A stretch of 64,000 bases of DNA from Endomicrobiales bacterium (GCA_016929635.1 JAFGIL010000056.1:1-64000); one strand, 5' to 3'; shown: positions 16,700-26,310, counted from the stretch's first letter. The notes: generated from the letters alone by a model not told the origin. A program made the numbers and translations.

Positions 16700-17674
16700 T
16701 TATTTCTTTTTTTTCTTCGTGCCTTTTTTGGGTTCCCTGGATTCAATCTTTGTCAAAGCTGTTTTAGCTGCTCTTGCAACATTCGGATTTGTATCTTCCT
16801 CTGCTTTCTTCAAGGCTGCTTTGGCTTTACTTGATCCTATATCTCCCAGAACCGTAGCTGCCTGCATTCTTATGTTCGGATCTGCATCCTGCAGAAGCTT
16901 AATAGCCACGTTTACCCCGGATTGGGAACCAATCCTGCCCAGCGAACCGGCAGCTGTCAGCTGAATTTTTTTATCTTTATGCTCCAGGAAAGCCTTAAAC
17001 TTACCCTCGCTTTCCTTATCCCTCAAAACCCCGCAGATTCTGATGGCTTCCGTTTTAACACTCAAATCTTCGTCATCCATGGCATCTCTTAATGCCGCAA
17101 TGCTCGATTGATCTTCTATTCTCCCCAGAGCAAAAACACAGGAACGCCTCATCCCCGAATCAGGATCTTTTAAACCTTTAACTAACGCAGGTATGGCAGA
17201 AGGGTCTCTAAGAGAGCCCAATGAATTTGCAGCAGCATATTTCGTTCCTTTGTATTTATCATCAAGAGCCTGTATCAACGCAGCCACAGCTTTTCTGTCT
17301 CCTATATAATTCAACGCCACTGCTGCGCTCTGCCGGACCTGTCCTTCAGAGTCTTTCGACAATATCTTTATTATATCATCAACAGCCTCTTTAGCTCTTA
17401 GCAATCCCAAAGACTCAAGAGCTGCTATGCGGGTAAAAGCGTCCGAGTCTTTAAGTGTTTTGCGCAAAGGGTCAATCGCCTTGCGGTCTTTTAACGTGCC
17501 CAGTTTTTCCGCAGCTTTTCTTCTAACGGACTTATCCTTATTTTTAAGCTTGTTAATATTATCGGTAACCGGGTCAACAGAAACAGGTTGTTCTGCTGCT
17601 TTTTTTTCTTTGGAAACTGCCGTGACGTTGGCTGTCAATAAAACAAATAAAACCCAAATTATTAGCTTTTTCAT
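16700..17674 (-). CDS. Secreted HEAT-repeat protein
   Basis: The product is 324 residues: a signal peptide (MKKLIIWVLFVLLTANVTA), then about eight HEAT/PBS-lyase-type repeats of ~31 residues (for example DPLRKTLKDSDAFTRIAALE, AALRDAMDDEDLSVKTEAIR, KLLQDADPNIRMQAATVLG) and a Lys-rich tail. HEAT repeats bind other proteins; the signal peptide puts it in the periplasm. GGAGG precedes the ATG. It is followed in the transcript by a small barrel-like gene. Confidence 0.85.
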   Translation of the reverse strand: MKKLIIWVLFVLLTANVTAVSKEKKAAEQPVSVDPVTDNINKLKNKDKSVRRKAAEKLGTLKDRKAIDPLRKTLKDSDAFTRIAALESLGLLRAKEAVDDIIKILSKDSEGQVRQSAAVALNYIGDRKAVAALIQALDDKYKGTKYAAANSLGSLRDPSAIPALVKGLKDPDSGMRRSCVFALGRIEDQSSIAALRDAMDDEDLSVKTEAIRICGVLRDKESEGKFKAFLEHKDKKIQLTAAGSLGRIGSQSGVNVAIKLLQDADPNIRMQAATVLGDIGSSKAKAALKKAEEDTNPNVARAAKTALTKIESREPKKGTKKKKK

Positions 17675-17752
17675 TACCCCTCCGTTAGACTCATATCAAC
17701 ATTTTGATTGAATAAGTTATTAGATTTTACATTTTTTTTCATACAATTGCAA

Positions 17753-17977
17753 CTACCATAGGCCCAAATTGGCAGATTGGCTCCGGTATAGAACTAATAA
17801 CACTAATATAATAATTATAATTAACAAAAACCGGTTAAGCAAGGAGATATGTTTGATTCTCTTTCTATACCTTATTTCACCGGAATCCCTTCGCGGAAGA
17901 GGGTGTCCGCATATAACACAATATTCGTTTCTTAGGCTATTTGTACGGTTACAATTAGGGCATCTAACATCAAACAT
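17753..17977 (-). CDS. Small zinc-ribbon protein with C-terminal membrane anchor
   Basis: The product is 74 residues. Two CxxC pairs, CPNC at 6-9 and CVIC at 20-23, form a zinc ribbon. A basic linker (RYRKRIKH) leads to one TM helix (~50-66, LLIIIIILVLLVLY). It should be tail-anchored with the ribbon in the cytoplasm. It lies 15 bases after a response regulator and may belong to that signalling unit; no function is known. No ribosome binding site is seen. Confidence 0.7.
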   Translation of the reverse strand: MFDVRCPNCNRTNSLRNEYCVICGHPLPRRDSGEIRYRKRIKHISLLNRFLLIIIIILVLLVLYRSQSANLGLW

Positions 17978-17992
17978 TTTAATCTAGCAAAG

Positions 17993-18364
17993 TTATGGAT
18001 TTACCTGCAGGATTTCTTCGACTTTCTTTTTAACTCTGTCTACCAGGAAAGGCTTTGTTATGTATCCCTGTACACCCAATGAATCAGCTTTTTCTATATC
18101 TCCAATCATATTTTTCTCTGTCAACATAATTACAGATATGCCCTTTGTCTTTGTCGATGAACGTATTCCCTCCAAAACCTGCCAGCCGTCCATCTCCGGC
18201 ATATATACGTCTAATAACATTAAATTCGGCTGGAAAGTATTTGCTTTTTTCAGCGCTTCCGTACCGGTATGTGCAACTTCTGTTTTATAATCACTTCCCT
18301 CAAATACATGTCTTAGAAGTTTGCAGATAGAGCGCTCATCATCAACAATAAGTATCTTTTTCAT
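17993..18364 (-). CDS. Single-domain response regulator
   Basis: The product is 123 residues, one receiver domain only: VDDER acidic pair, phosphoacceptor in MLLDVYMPE, Thr in MLTEK, Lys in ITKPF. AAAGGAG precedes the ATG. It lies 23 bases downstream of the Cache-domain kinase gene and is its probable partner; with no output domain the signal must pass by protein contact or phosphorelay. Confidence 0.92.
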   Translation of the reverse strand: MKKILIVDDERSICKLLRHVFEGSDYKTEVAHTGTEALKKANTFQPNLMLLDVYMPEMDGWQVLEGIRSSTKTKGISVIMLTEKNMIGDIEKADSLGVQGYITKPFLVDRVKKKVEEILQVNP

Positions 18365-18387
18365 CTCTTGATTCTCCTTTTAATGTC

Positions 18388-20184
18388 TTAAGCTGTCCCG
18401 CCGACCAAAGAAACCTCTTTCTTTTGCTTCTCAGTACTTAAATTCTGGCTATGTCCTGAGCTTAACGGCAAAGTAAAAATAAAAGCACTGCCCTTATTCA
18501 ACTCGCTTTCTACTCTTATTGCCCCCCCGTGAGCTTCCACAGTCATTTTACAAAAAGTTAAACCTAAGCCGACACCGGTGCGCAGTTTGGCCTGTTTTCT
18601 TTCGACGTGCACAAACTTCTCAAAAATCTTGTCCTTATACTCAGGAGGGACTCCGACCCCGGTATCCGATACTTTTACTTCAAGAAAATTACCTGCTTTT
18701 TTTACTCCTAAAGTAATCTGCCCTCCGGTTGTTGTATGATTAATGGCATTGGATATTAAATTATTCAATACACGTTCTATAAGCTGCCCTTCTATCTCCA
18801 CAAAAGTAGGTATGTCTTTTTCTATGTCAACCGAAATAGTCTTGTTTTCTCTTTTTGTTAAGGCTTCGAATTGACGTTGCCTGCCTATAAGCAGTTTGGC
18901 CATATCGAATTTTTCTTTCCTCAGGGTAAGCTTTCCTTCTTCCATTTTAGCAACATCAAGCATGTTTTGAATCATAACAAGCAGATTTTCGCTCGATTTC
19001 TTTGCTAACTCTACCACGGTTTTCTGCTCCTTGTTAAGTTCACCCATCATTCCTGTCTCCAGGTAGTCCAAAGAACCCATGATACCGCTCAGCGGGCTTT
19101 TGAGGTCGTGAATTATCATCCGTGTCAAATCCTGGCGCAGCTGTTCCAGGTCTTTGAGCGACTGTGCCATCTTTTTGAAGTTACCCGCAAGCTCTTCGAT
19201 TTCATCACCGGTTTTTATATCATCAAGATGTATGTCCAGTTTCCCCTGGCTTATCTTTTGAACTTCGCTTTGAAGCAGCGAAATCGGGTTAATAATGCGC
19301 CTTACAAAACGGAATCCTATAAATAAAAATACGGTGGTCCATAAAAACGTCCAGAGTATCACACTCTGGTACATTTTTCTGATAGGCCTGTAAACCTCTC
19401 TGGAAGGGATCTGTGTAATAACCGCCCACCCCATTTTCGGCAGGGATTGGTATAATGATACAACGTCTCTTCCTCTTTCATCCTTATATTGACGCCAGTT
19501 GGCCGGAGTAATCTGTCTATATTCGATAAAGTCTTTTACGATTTGCAGGTTGCTGAAGTCGCTATGGGCCCATACCCTGGCCGGTTCCTGATGTGCGACT
19601 AGATTTCCCTTGTGGTCCACAACAAATGCATGGCCGGAATCACCTATCTTTATCTCCCTTATCCATTTCCATATTCTGTCCAAATCAAGCTTTGCCACCA
19701 ATACGCCATTGTTTCTCGATGCAGGAACAGATAGCATTATATAGGGGGTCCTTTGCCCGGAAAAAAAGACAGGGCTGATATACTCATGTCCCTTTCTTGC
19801 TTCCAGGAATTCTTCCCGCTTTGAACGGTTTAGCAAACTGTAAACTTTTCCTGACTGCTCATACTTCCATTCTTCCTTTCCGTTAAGGCTTAACAAAGCA
19901 ATCTCGGAAAACGCTTCTCCCTGTTTAAGAATATCCTTTGCAACCAGAGCTGACTGTTTTCCATCTAAACGGTTAATATCCCGGTTGATTAAAAGAAGCT
20001 GCTGATGCCTGTCTATCTGGGAACTGATTCTGTCCGTTACTCTTTTAAGTATTTCCTGCTGCTGGGAAAAGATGGAATTTCTTAAACTGCGCCTGCTGAT
20101 AGAGGTTAATACAATACTCAGAAGGAAAGCAGGGAGTATTATGGCCAGTATAAACAAAGAGATGATTTTATAACGCAAAGACAT
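18388..20184 (-). CDS. Cache-domain sensor histidine kinase
   Basis: The product is 598 residues. I chose the ATG at 20184 because it gives MSLRYK followed at once by a TM helix, as in the other kinase here; a TTG at 20208 is possible. TM1 (~9-30), a long periplasmic region (~30-275) with the dCache-like FVVDHKGNLVAHQEP, TM2 (~283-300), HAMP (~300-352), HisKA with IIHDLKSPLSGI, and ATPase boxes NLISNAINHT, DTGVGVP and GVGLGL. It senses a small extracellular ligand and phosphorylates the regulator encoded next. Confidence 0.92.
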   Translation of the reverse strand: MSLRYKIISLFILAIILPAFLLSIVLTSISRRSLRNSIFSQQQEILKRVTDRISSQIDRHQQLLLINRDINRLDGKQSALVAKDILKQGEAFSEIALLSLNGKEEWKYEQSGKVYSLLNRSKREEFLEARKGHEYISPVFFSGQRTPYIMLSVPASRNNGVLVAKLDLDRIWKWIREIKIGDSGHAFVVDHKGNLVAHQEPARVWAHSDFSNLQIVKDFIEYRQITPANWRQYKDERGRDVVSLYQSLPKMGWAVITQIPSREVYRPIRKMYQSVILWTFLWTTVFLFIGFRFVRRIINPISLLQSEVQKISQGKLDIHLDDIKTGDEIEELAGNFKKMAQSLKDLEQLRQDLTRMIIHDLKSPLSGIMGSLDYLETGMMGELNKEQKTVVELAKKSSENLLVMIQNMLDVAKMEEGKLTLRKEKFDMAKLLIGRQRQFEALTKRENKTISVDIEKDIPTFVEIEGQLIERVLNNLISNAINHTTTGGQITLGVKKAGNFLEVKVSDTGVGVPPEYKDKIFEKFVHVERKQAKLRTGVGLGLTFCKMTVEAHGGAIRVESELNKGSAFIFTLPLSSGHSQNLSTEKQKKEVSLVGGTA

Positions 20185-20220
20185 ATTGCTAAAAATACCA
20201 AATTCCAATAAACAGGAATT

Positions 20221-21615
20221 TTATTTCTGCTCTTTAGTATTATTTTTCGGAGAATATTTGGGCAAATACTTGCCTACTAAATCCCACATTTCTTCATCGG
20301 ATATAACGTTAATCCTGCCCTTCGCAAACTGGTCATCTATCCAATCCTTCATTTTTGCCACTGCCGGGTCGGATTTGTCTATTTTCTTGTCTTCGGGAAG
20401 CCCTAATTCATTATTCAGCCAGTATGCAATGCCGGCAAGTCCGGATTTATCCGTAATGCTGACCTCTGGCGGACGGTTAAGAATTTTTGTCGTATCAAAA
20501 ACATTATAGATTTCCTGGTCCTTTAAAAGCCCGTCCGCATGAATACCCGCGCGGGTCATATTGAAGTGAGCTCCCACAAACGGCTGCATGGGTGGTAATT
20601 TATAACCAAACTCTTTCTTAAAATAATCCGCAATCTCAGTTATGACCGATAAATCCATGCCGTTCCTTGTTCCTCTTAATGCAACGTATTCCATGCAAAG
20701 AGCTTCAATAGGAGTATTTCCTGTCCTTTCACCTATACCAAGCAATGTTCCGTTTATACCGCTGCACCCGTAAAGCCAGGCAAAAGTGGCATTAGTCAAG
20801 CTTCTGTAAAAATCATTATGGCCGTGCCACTCGATCCATTCCGAAGGTACTCCTGCATGATGAGTCAATCCGTAAATAATGCCGTTTACATTCCTCGGCA
20901 GGGATGCGCCTGCATAAGCTACGCCAAAACCCAGTGTATCGCAAGCCCTGATTTTAATCGGCATCTTGGATTCCTGTGCGAGTTTCATAAGCTCAGAAGC
21001 AAAAGGAACCACGAAACCATAGAAGTCAGCCCTGGTGATATCCTCGAAATGGCAGCGCGGAATAATACCTTCAGACAGCGCTGCTTTAACTATATCCAGG
21101 TACATTTCCAAGGCCTGCCTGCGGGTTTTCTTAAGCTTTAAAAAAATATGATAATCCGAAGCGGATGTTAAAATTCCTGTTTCATTCAGCTTCATCTCTT
21201 TAACCAAGCGAAAATCACTCTTGGTCGCACGTATCCAGGAAGTTATATGAGGAAATTTATACCCTTTCTCCAGGCATTTTTCCACGGCTTTTCTATCCTT
21301 TTCCGAATAGATGAAAAACTCGGATTGCCTGATAACCCCGTTCGGGCCTCCCAGCCTGTGCATCATGTCAAAAATATCCGTTATCTGCTCAACAGTAAAA
21401 GGGGACATGGCCTGCTGGCCGTCCCTGAATGTAGTATCAGTAATCCATATATCTTCAGGCGGATTCATGGGCACAACGCGATAATTGAACGGTATTTTCG
21501 GGATATCATCAAAAGGGAAGATGTCCCTGAACAGATTGGGCTCTTTTACATCCTGTAACTCAAAATGATATTCATCAGGCTCTAACGTTCTTTTTTCTTT
21601 GCTGAAACGAAGCAT
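20221..21615 (-). CDS. DRE-TIM metallolyase: isopropylmalate/homocitrate/Re-citrate synthase-like
   Basis: The product is 464 residues from the ATG at 21615 (GGAGG five bases upstream). Motifs: ITDTTFRDGQQAM at ~residue 60 (catalytic Asp and Arg), HFEDITRAD, RACDTLGFG, and the metal-ligand WHGHNDF, then GERTGNTP. These fix the class: condensation of acetyl-CoA with a 2-oxoacid. It differs from standard LeuA in its long N-terminal segment (EPNLFRDIFPFDDIPKIP) and lacks a clear leucine regulatory domain. Members of this subgroup are annotated variously, and some Re-citrate synthases belong near it. The substrate is unproved. Confidence 0.75.
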   Translation of the reverse strand: MLRFSKEKRTLEPDEYHFELQDVKEPNLFRDIFPFDDIPKIPFNYRVVPMNPPEDIWITDTTFRDGQQAMSPFTVEQITDIFDMMHRLGGPNGVIRQSEFFIYSEKDRKAVEKCLEKGYKFPHITSWIRATKSDFRLVKEMKLNETGILTSASDYHIFLKLKKTRRQALEMYLDIVKAALSEGIIPRCHFEDITRADFYGFVVPFASELMKLAQESKMPIKIRACDTLGFGVAYAGASLPRNVNGIIYGLTHHAGVPSEWIEWHGHNDFYRSLTNATFAWLYGCSGINGTLLGIGERTGNTPIEALCMEYVALRGTRNGMDLSVITEIADYFKKEFGYKLPPMQPFVGAHFNMTRAGIHADGLLKDQEIYNVFDTTKILNRPPEVSITDKSGLAGIAYWLNNELGLPEDKKIDKSDPAVAKMKDWIDDQFAKGRINVISDEEMWDLVGKYLPKYSPKNNTKEQK

Positions 21616-21687
21616 TTTATCCTCCACGCAATTTAAAGGCAGCCATTTATATTTTTAAAAAAGACACAAAGACAACCTTACTAAATT

Positions 21688-21716
21688 ATGATAATAATTG
21701 TTAATAATTTTATCAA
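21688..21716 (-). promoter_or_regulatory. Possible promoter of the DRE-TIM synthase gene
   Basis: On the minus strand TTGATA (21711-21716), a 17-base spacer and TATCAT (21688-21693), about 75 bases upstream of the ATG. The boxes are weaker than those of the divergent promoter at 21760-21788, and the region is AT-rich, so chance matches are possible. Confidence 0.4.
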
Positions 21717-21759
21717 TTTATACTACGAAAATCAACCAAAGTTTCATTATTTGCCCGAT

Positions 21760-21788
21760 TTGACAAAGCATAAGATTTTTAGTAAAAT
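21760..21788 (+). promoter_or_regulatory. Sigma-70-type promoter of the TolC-like gene
   Basis: On the plus strand TTGACA (21760-21765), a 17-base spacer, then TAAAAT (21783-21788), giving a leader of about 35 bases before the ATG at 21831. Confidence 0.65.
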
Positions 21789-21830
21789 CACTCTCACATA
21801 TTAGTAAATTTTAACTCTAGCCATTTTTAT

Positions 21831-23225
21831 ATGAAAAAAGCAATTATATTTATTTTTACAGCATTTTTTTTCATTCAAACCGCTATCCCTGCTTTTGCAG
21901 AAGACCAATTCCTTGAAACATGTTTGAGGTTTGCTATTGCCCGTAATAAACAGCTGGCAGTAGGCGAAGAACAGATAAAACTTGCAAAAACAAGGACTGC
22001 CAGGTCTATTCGTATGTTTTTTCCCTTCATAAGTTTTGAAAGACAATACGTTAAAGGTAAATATTCAAATCAAGAAGCTGAGTATCAATCAGAAAGCCTT
22101 GGCCTAAGGGGAACCCTTACTGTATATGAAGCGGGAAGAATAAGGGCAAACTATAAATACGATAACTTAATGCTTATCTCTTCAAAGTACAACTATACAA
22201 AAGTAAGAGAGGATTTATTCTATAAAATCAAATCAACATATTTCGAATTTTTAACAATGAAGATGGAGTATGAAAGGCTGGAAAACACGCTCGATGAGAT
22301 TAATGAAATGGCTATAAGGGTAAGAAAAGAGTATAAAGCAAGAGCAATCTCCGAGCTTGAGCTCAGGGAGGCCTTGCTTTTCAGGGATAAAGTGGAGAAT
22401 ATGTATAAATCCTCTGAACAGAGTTTATCTTTAACAAAAAGAAAACTGGCTGCCCTTATTAACATTGATGAGTTGGATGATATACCAATTGACCCCCCGG
22501 AAAGCCTTCCGCAGGACGTTCCTGAAATGACCTATGTTTTGGATGAATGCATAGGTTTTGCGCTGACTAATAACCTGGATTTGAAAATCGCAAAACTTCA
22601 GATAGAAATGGCGATTCATAAGAAAAAGATGATAAGGGCGAAGGTTATTCCTAAATTTTACGTAGACGGTTTTTACGGCAGGAGCGGCGAGGCAGATGTT
22701 ATTGACCCATTAGATTTGGCAACCACATGGACTATGATAGGACGAGTCTCATGGGGATTATGGGGAAATTCTGCTGAAATTAGTAATAGTAGTGAAAAAA
22801 CAAATCCTAAAGAGATAACCGATCCAAGTGCTCGCTCTGATACAAACACACAAAATATAAAACTATCTTTATTCGATGATTTAAACTACTTCATCGAAGC
22901 AAAAGAAGGGACTGTGGGGCTCAACCAGTCAATGACTTCATATGACGAAGCAAAACAAAACATGCTTTTCGAGCTTGAGAAATCCTACAATGAATACAGC
23001 GATTCATTAAGAGGCGCTAGAGCCTTGCAGGATGAGATTGAATTAAAAGAAAGAAAACTGAAGTTATTGAAGAAAAGAAATCAATTGTATGAAGTGGCCA
23101 CTATACAGGTGATGGAAGAAACCTTAAGGTTTGCAGAGACCATATCAAGCTATTCCAAGGCGATGTTTACCAATTATTCTTCAGTCGCAAATATGGAACG
23201 AATGACGTTGATGCCTTTAAGATAA
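21831..23225 (+). CDS. TolC-like outer-membrane efflux protein
   Basis: The product is 464 residues. A signal peptide (ending IPAFA) is followed by two outer-membrane-efflux repeats (~25-215 and ~235-460), each starting with a helix of the CLRFAIARNKQL / CIGFALTNNLDLKIAK type and containing long coiled-coil helices and a barrel-strand section (YVKGKYSNQEA; YVDGFYGRSGE). It would form the outer-membrane exit duct of an efflux or type I secretion system; no inner-membrane pump or adaptor gene is adjacent. It is the only plus-strand gene in the window, with its own promoter and terminator. No clear ribosome binding site precedes the ATG. Confidence 0.88.
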   Translation: MKKAIIFIFTAFFFIQTAIPAFAEDQFLETCLRFAIARNKQLAVGEEQIKLAKTRTARSIRMFFPFISFERQYVKGKYSNQEAEYQSESLGLRGTLTVYEAGRIRANYKYDNLMLISSKYNYTKVREDLFYKIKSTYFEFLTMKMEYERLENTLDEINEMAIRVRKEYKARAISELELREALLFRDKVENMYKSSEQSLSLTKRKLAALINIDELDDIPIDPPESLPQDVPEMTYVLDECIGFALTNNLDLKIAKLQIEMAIHKKKMIRAKVIPKFYVDGFYGRSGEADVIDPLDLATTWTMIGRVSWGLWGNSAEISNSSEKTNPKEITDPSARSDTNTQNIKLSLFDDLNYFIEAKEGTVGLNQSMTSYDEAKQNMLFELEKSYNEYSDSLRGARALQDEIELKERKLKLLKKRNQLYEVATIQVMEETLRFAETISSYSKAMFTNYSSVANMERMTLMPLR

Positions 23226-23243
23226 ATTCATATACACAAAATA

Positions 23244-23281
23244 AAACACCGGATGTTGTTAAATGACAACACCCGGTGTTT
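23244..23281. terminator. Bidirectional rho-independent terminator
   Basis: A GC-rich stem, AAACACCGG/CCGGTGTTT with inner TGTTGT/ACAACA, around a short loop. A T-run follows on the plus strand (CATTTTT) and a T-rich stretch on the minus strand. It separates the converging TolC-like and FtsH-like genes. Confidence 0.85.
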
Positions 23282-23300
23282 CATTTTTAGTTCTATTTAT

Positions 23301-24911
23301 TTATAAATCAGAGACTTCCCTTTTTCTTCCTAAAGATTTAAATACAGACTCTATGGAATCATAATCCAGTTCCTCTTTCTCAAGAAGCTCATTGGCAAGG
23401 GTTTCAACCAGCTTCCACTCTTTTTTCAGAAACTTATAAACGCTTTTATAACAATCATTCATAAGTTCTGTTGTTTCATTATTCAATTTTTCTTTTAGAG
23501 TATTCGAAAGCTCATTTTCAGGAATCGCCGTGTAATCACCCAGAATATCGCCGCTTCCCATTCCTAACTTCCATACCATGGCATGTGCTATCCGAGTTGC
23601 CTTACTGAAATCGCTGGATACCCCGGTTGACGTCGTACCATAGCGTATTTTCTCAGCTACGTATCCACCTAAAGATACTTTTATGTCGGCAATTAATTTC
23701 TGTTTGTTAAATGTGTGAAGCTCTTCCCTTGGATTATGGCTTACCATACCCAGTGCATGGCCGCGGGACCTTATGGTAGCTTTAAAAACGTCATCGGTCG
23801 GATGCAGGAAGTATAAAACTACAGTATGCCCGGCTTCATGGAATGCTGTCTGCTCCCTTTCCTGGGGAGTCATCTTTATGTGCGTTTCAAGGCCTAAATC
23901 GATTCTGTCCATTGCTTCGGACAAATCATCCATATCGACTGTTTCTTTTTTCTTGCGGGTTGCAATCAATGCAGACTCTTTTATTATATTTTCAATGTCT
24001 GCTGGAGATTTATAAACGGTTTTCCTTGCAAGACGCCCAACATCTATTGATTCATCGTACTTTACCTTTCCAATATAGTATCTAAATAAATCTTCTCGTT
24101 CTTGAAGATTTGGATAAGTTATATATAACTTGCGATCAAACCTTCCGGGCCTCATCAGTGCTTTATCTAAAACTTCTTCTGCCGCATTTGTAGCACCTAT
24201 AACTATAACATTATGCTTTGCACTGCTTAAACCATCTAATTCAACTAGAATTTGGTTCTGCGTGCTGTTTGTTTCCTGGCCCCCACCCATAAATGAAAAC
24301 TGTCTGCCGCGACCAATCACATCAAGTTCATCTATAAAAACAATACAAGCGCCCTCTGCATATGCATACTGGCGTGCTTTTGTAAAAAGTTTCCGCACTC
24401 GAGATGCTCCGACTCCTACAAATACTTCAACGAATTCACTCCCGGCGATTGAAATAAACGGAATCTTAGATTCTGTAGCTATAGCTTTAGCAAGCATTGT
24501 TTTCCCGCATCCGGGAGGGCCTATAAGAAGAAGCCCTTTAATTACTTTCCCACCAATTCTCCTTACATGAGCACGGTCTTTAAGTAGCTTTACAACTTCC
24601 ATTGCTTCCTTTTTTGCACCTTCAAGTCCGATAACGTCTTTAAAACTAACCTGAACGTCTTGAACTCTTATTTTTCCCTTTTTCATTTTTGAGAATCCCC
24701 CCCTAAAAAAGGTAAGGTACATAAATACAAATATAGCCGCATGAACACCGCCGACAAGAAGCTGTACCGGCATTGTTGCAAGCGTCAAATTCCTGTAGAA
24801 CGACTCCAGGGAGCTTAAGCCGACAACGGCAAGAATTACAAGAAGAACAACACCGCCAACTATTGCCAGTGTCACCCAGTTGTTCATTAAAAATACTCTT
24901 AGTTTTCTCAT
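23301..24911 (-). CDS. ftsH: FtsH-family AAA+ zinc metalloprotease with minimal periplasmic loop
   Basis: The product is 536 residues against the usual ~600-650. Two TM helices (~11-32 and ~48-66) are joined by only ~15 residues instead of the usual 70-90-residue periplasmic domain. The AAA domain has GPPGCGKT, IVFIDELD and the RPGRFDRKL second region; the protease domain has HEAGH and the third zinc ligand Asp in SSDFSKAT. It should extract and degrade membrane proteins using ATP. It may be a second, specialised FtsH rather than the housekeeping one. AAAGGAA precedes the ATG. Confidence 0.9.
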   Translation of the reverse strand: MRKLRVFLMNNWVTLAIVGGVVLLVILAVVGLSSLESFYRNLTLATMPVQLLVGGVHAAIFVFMYLTFFRGGFSKMKKGKIRVQDVQVSFKDVIGLEGAKKEAMEVVKLLKDRAHVRRIGGKVIKGLLLIGPPGCGKTMLAKAIATESKIPFISIAGSEFVEVFVGVGASRVRKLFTKARQYAYAEGACIVFIDELDVIGRGRQFSFMGGGQETNSTQNQILVELDGLSSAKHNVIVIGATNAAEEVLDKALMRPGRFDRKLYITYPNLQEREDLFRYYIGKVKYDESIDVGRLARKTVYKSPADIENIIKESALIATRKKKETVDMDDLSEAMDRIDLGLETHIKMTPQEREQTAFHEAGHTVVLYFLHPTDDVFKATIRSRGHALGMVSHNPREELHTFNKQKLIADIKVSLGGYVAEKIRYGTTSTGVSSDFSKATRIAHAMVWKLGMGSGDILGDYTAIPENELSNTLKEKLNNETTELMNDCYKSVYKFLKKEWKLVETLANELLEKEELDYDSIESVFKSLGRKREVSDL

Positions 24912-24954
24912 CTATTATTCCTTTTTATTTTAAATCTCCAATTTTTTATTTTTA

Positions 24955-26310
24955 CTAAAATTTATAACCAGCAGCGATATTAAAAGCACCTCCGGGAAAT
25001 TCATATGTCCTGGTACCTTTGCTCGGACCCTCAGAAAGATATGGCATATAATACCCTTCAAACGTATAAGATTCAACTTTATAACTGAATCCTAACGTAG
25101 GCAACGTTAATTTATACTGGTTTGGATTTAGAAAAGTCAACTTGTCTGTAGGGCATTGATTTGGATCAAGCAGCACTCCTGTGCGTAATGTAAGTTTCTC
25201 GTTCACCTGATACTCTCCTCCAATGCCTATCAAAGTGCTGTTGTTCCATTTTTTATCACTCTTAACATCCGGAAAATATGTCTCATCTTCGTAATCGTAG
25301 TCATCTCTTAATACTGTGTAATTTTCCTGGATTATACTGAATGCTAAAATCAAAGGATTAATTGGTTTATATGCAAATCCTATTGTATAAGTAAGAGGGT
25401 ACATATATTCCTGGTCATAATCTGTCTCATTATTTGCATCAGCAAAAGCATATGTAACAGGATTTGTTATATCAAAAAAGGGAGAAAGTCCGTTTTGTTT
25501 ATACTTTGCCGTACCTTTCAGTTTTATCGTTGAACCTGAACGCAGAATTACTCCTACATCCAGCTTATTGGGAATGGCTTTATAAATACCCCCGATAACC
25601 CCCTCGATACCGTAACCTGTGCCGCTTTGGTCTATTGATGCAGAATAGCTGGGTATAATCCCTGAAACACTAACAAAATCCTTTTTGATTGTTGCCTTAT
25701 CCATCATATAAATTACATTAAGCCCAACCCCGAGCATTAACTTTTGATTAATCTCTTTTGCTGCTGAGATATTCCCTATCATAAAACCAAAAGATGCGTC
25801 TATAGATGCTCTTGAAATATCTCCGAGGGCTCCTATTGCTGTGTCGGCCCATTTCCCGCCGCCGCCGCCATTTGCATAAACAGCGCCTGCAAATGTTATG
25901 TCATTAACTTTCTTATACACACCAAAAAAAGGCAGTGTAGCAGTAACTTTTAAATCTTTTCTCTGATACTGGCTGGGCTCTAAATCAATACCCAAAGCAG
26001 CGCCTACATTAAGCAGATAAGGGAAATCTCCGTCGGCATTGTCCGGGGCTGCAGAATTTACGAGTGAAGTATTGCTTTGAGATTTTGCGGAAATAAACAC
26101 TGATGATAACTCAATACCCGAACCTTCAAGTTTTGCTAATCCTGCAGGATTCCAGTATACAGCACTAACGCCTTCTGCTATAGCTACGTAAGCAGATCCC
26201 ATACCTGTAGGCCGTGGGCTTGGACCAACAAAAAGGCTTGATCCGTAAGAAATACCAGATGAAGAAAGCACTAAAACCATAACACTTAAATACGTTAATA
26301 ATTTTCTCAT
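24955..26310 (-). CDS. OmpP1/FadL/TodX-family outer-membrane protein
   Basis: The product is 451 residues. A signal peptide precedes the family motif GMGSAYVAIAEGVSAVYWNPAGLAKLEG, quoted here only in part as GMGSAYVAIAEG and AVYWNPAGLA, at ~35-60. The rest alternates beta strands and ends with AAGYKF, a C-terminal aromatic. FadL-type barrels carry long-chain fatty acids or other hydrophobic compounds, but PorV-like relatives serve protein secretion, so the cargo is open. GGGGAGG precedes the ATG. Its neighbours mfd and ftsH are unrelated. Confidence 0.85.
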   Translation of the reverse strand: MRKLLTYLSVMVLVLSSSGISYGSSLFVGPSPRPTGMGSAYVAIAEGVSAVYWNPAGLAKLEGSGIELSSVFISAKSQSNTSLVNSAAPDNADGDFPYLLNVGAALGIDLEPSQYQRKDLKVTATLPFFGVYKKVNDITFAGAVYANGGGGGKWADTAIGALGDISRASIDASFGFMIGNISAAKEINQKLMLGVGLNVIYMMDKATIKKDFVSVSGIIPSYSASIDQSGTGYGIEGVIGGIYKAIPNKLDVGVILRSGSTIKLKGTAKYKQNGLSPFFDITNPVTYAFADANNETDYDQEYMYPLTYTIGFAYKPINPLILAFSIIQENYTVLRDDYDYEDETYFPDVKSDKKWNNSTLIGIGGEYQVNEKLTLRTGVLLDPNQCPTDKLTFLNPNQYKLTLPTLGFSYKVESYTFEGYYMPYLSEGPSKGTRTYEFPGGAFNIAAGYKF

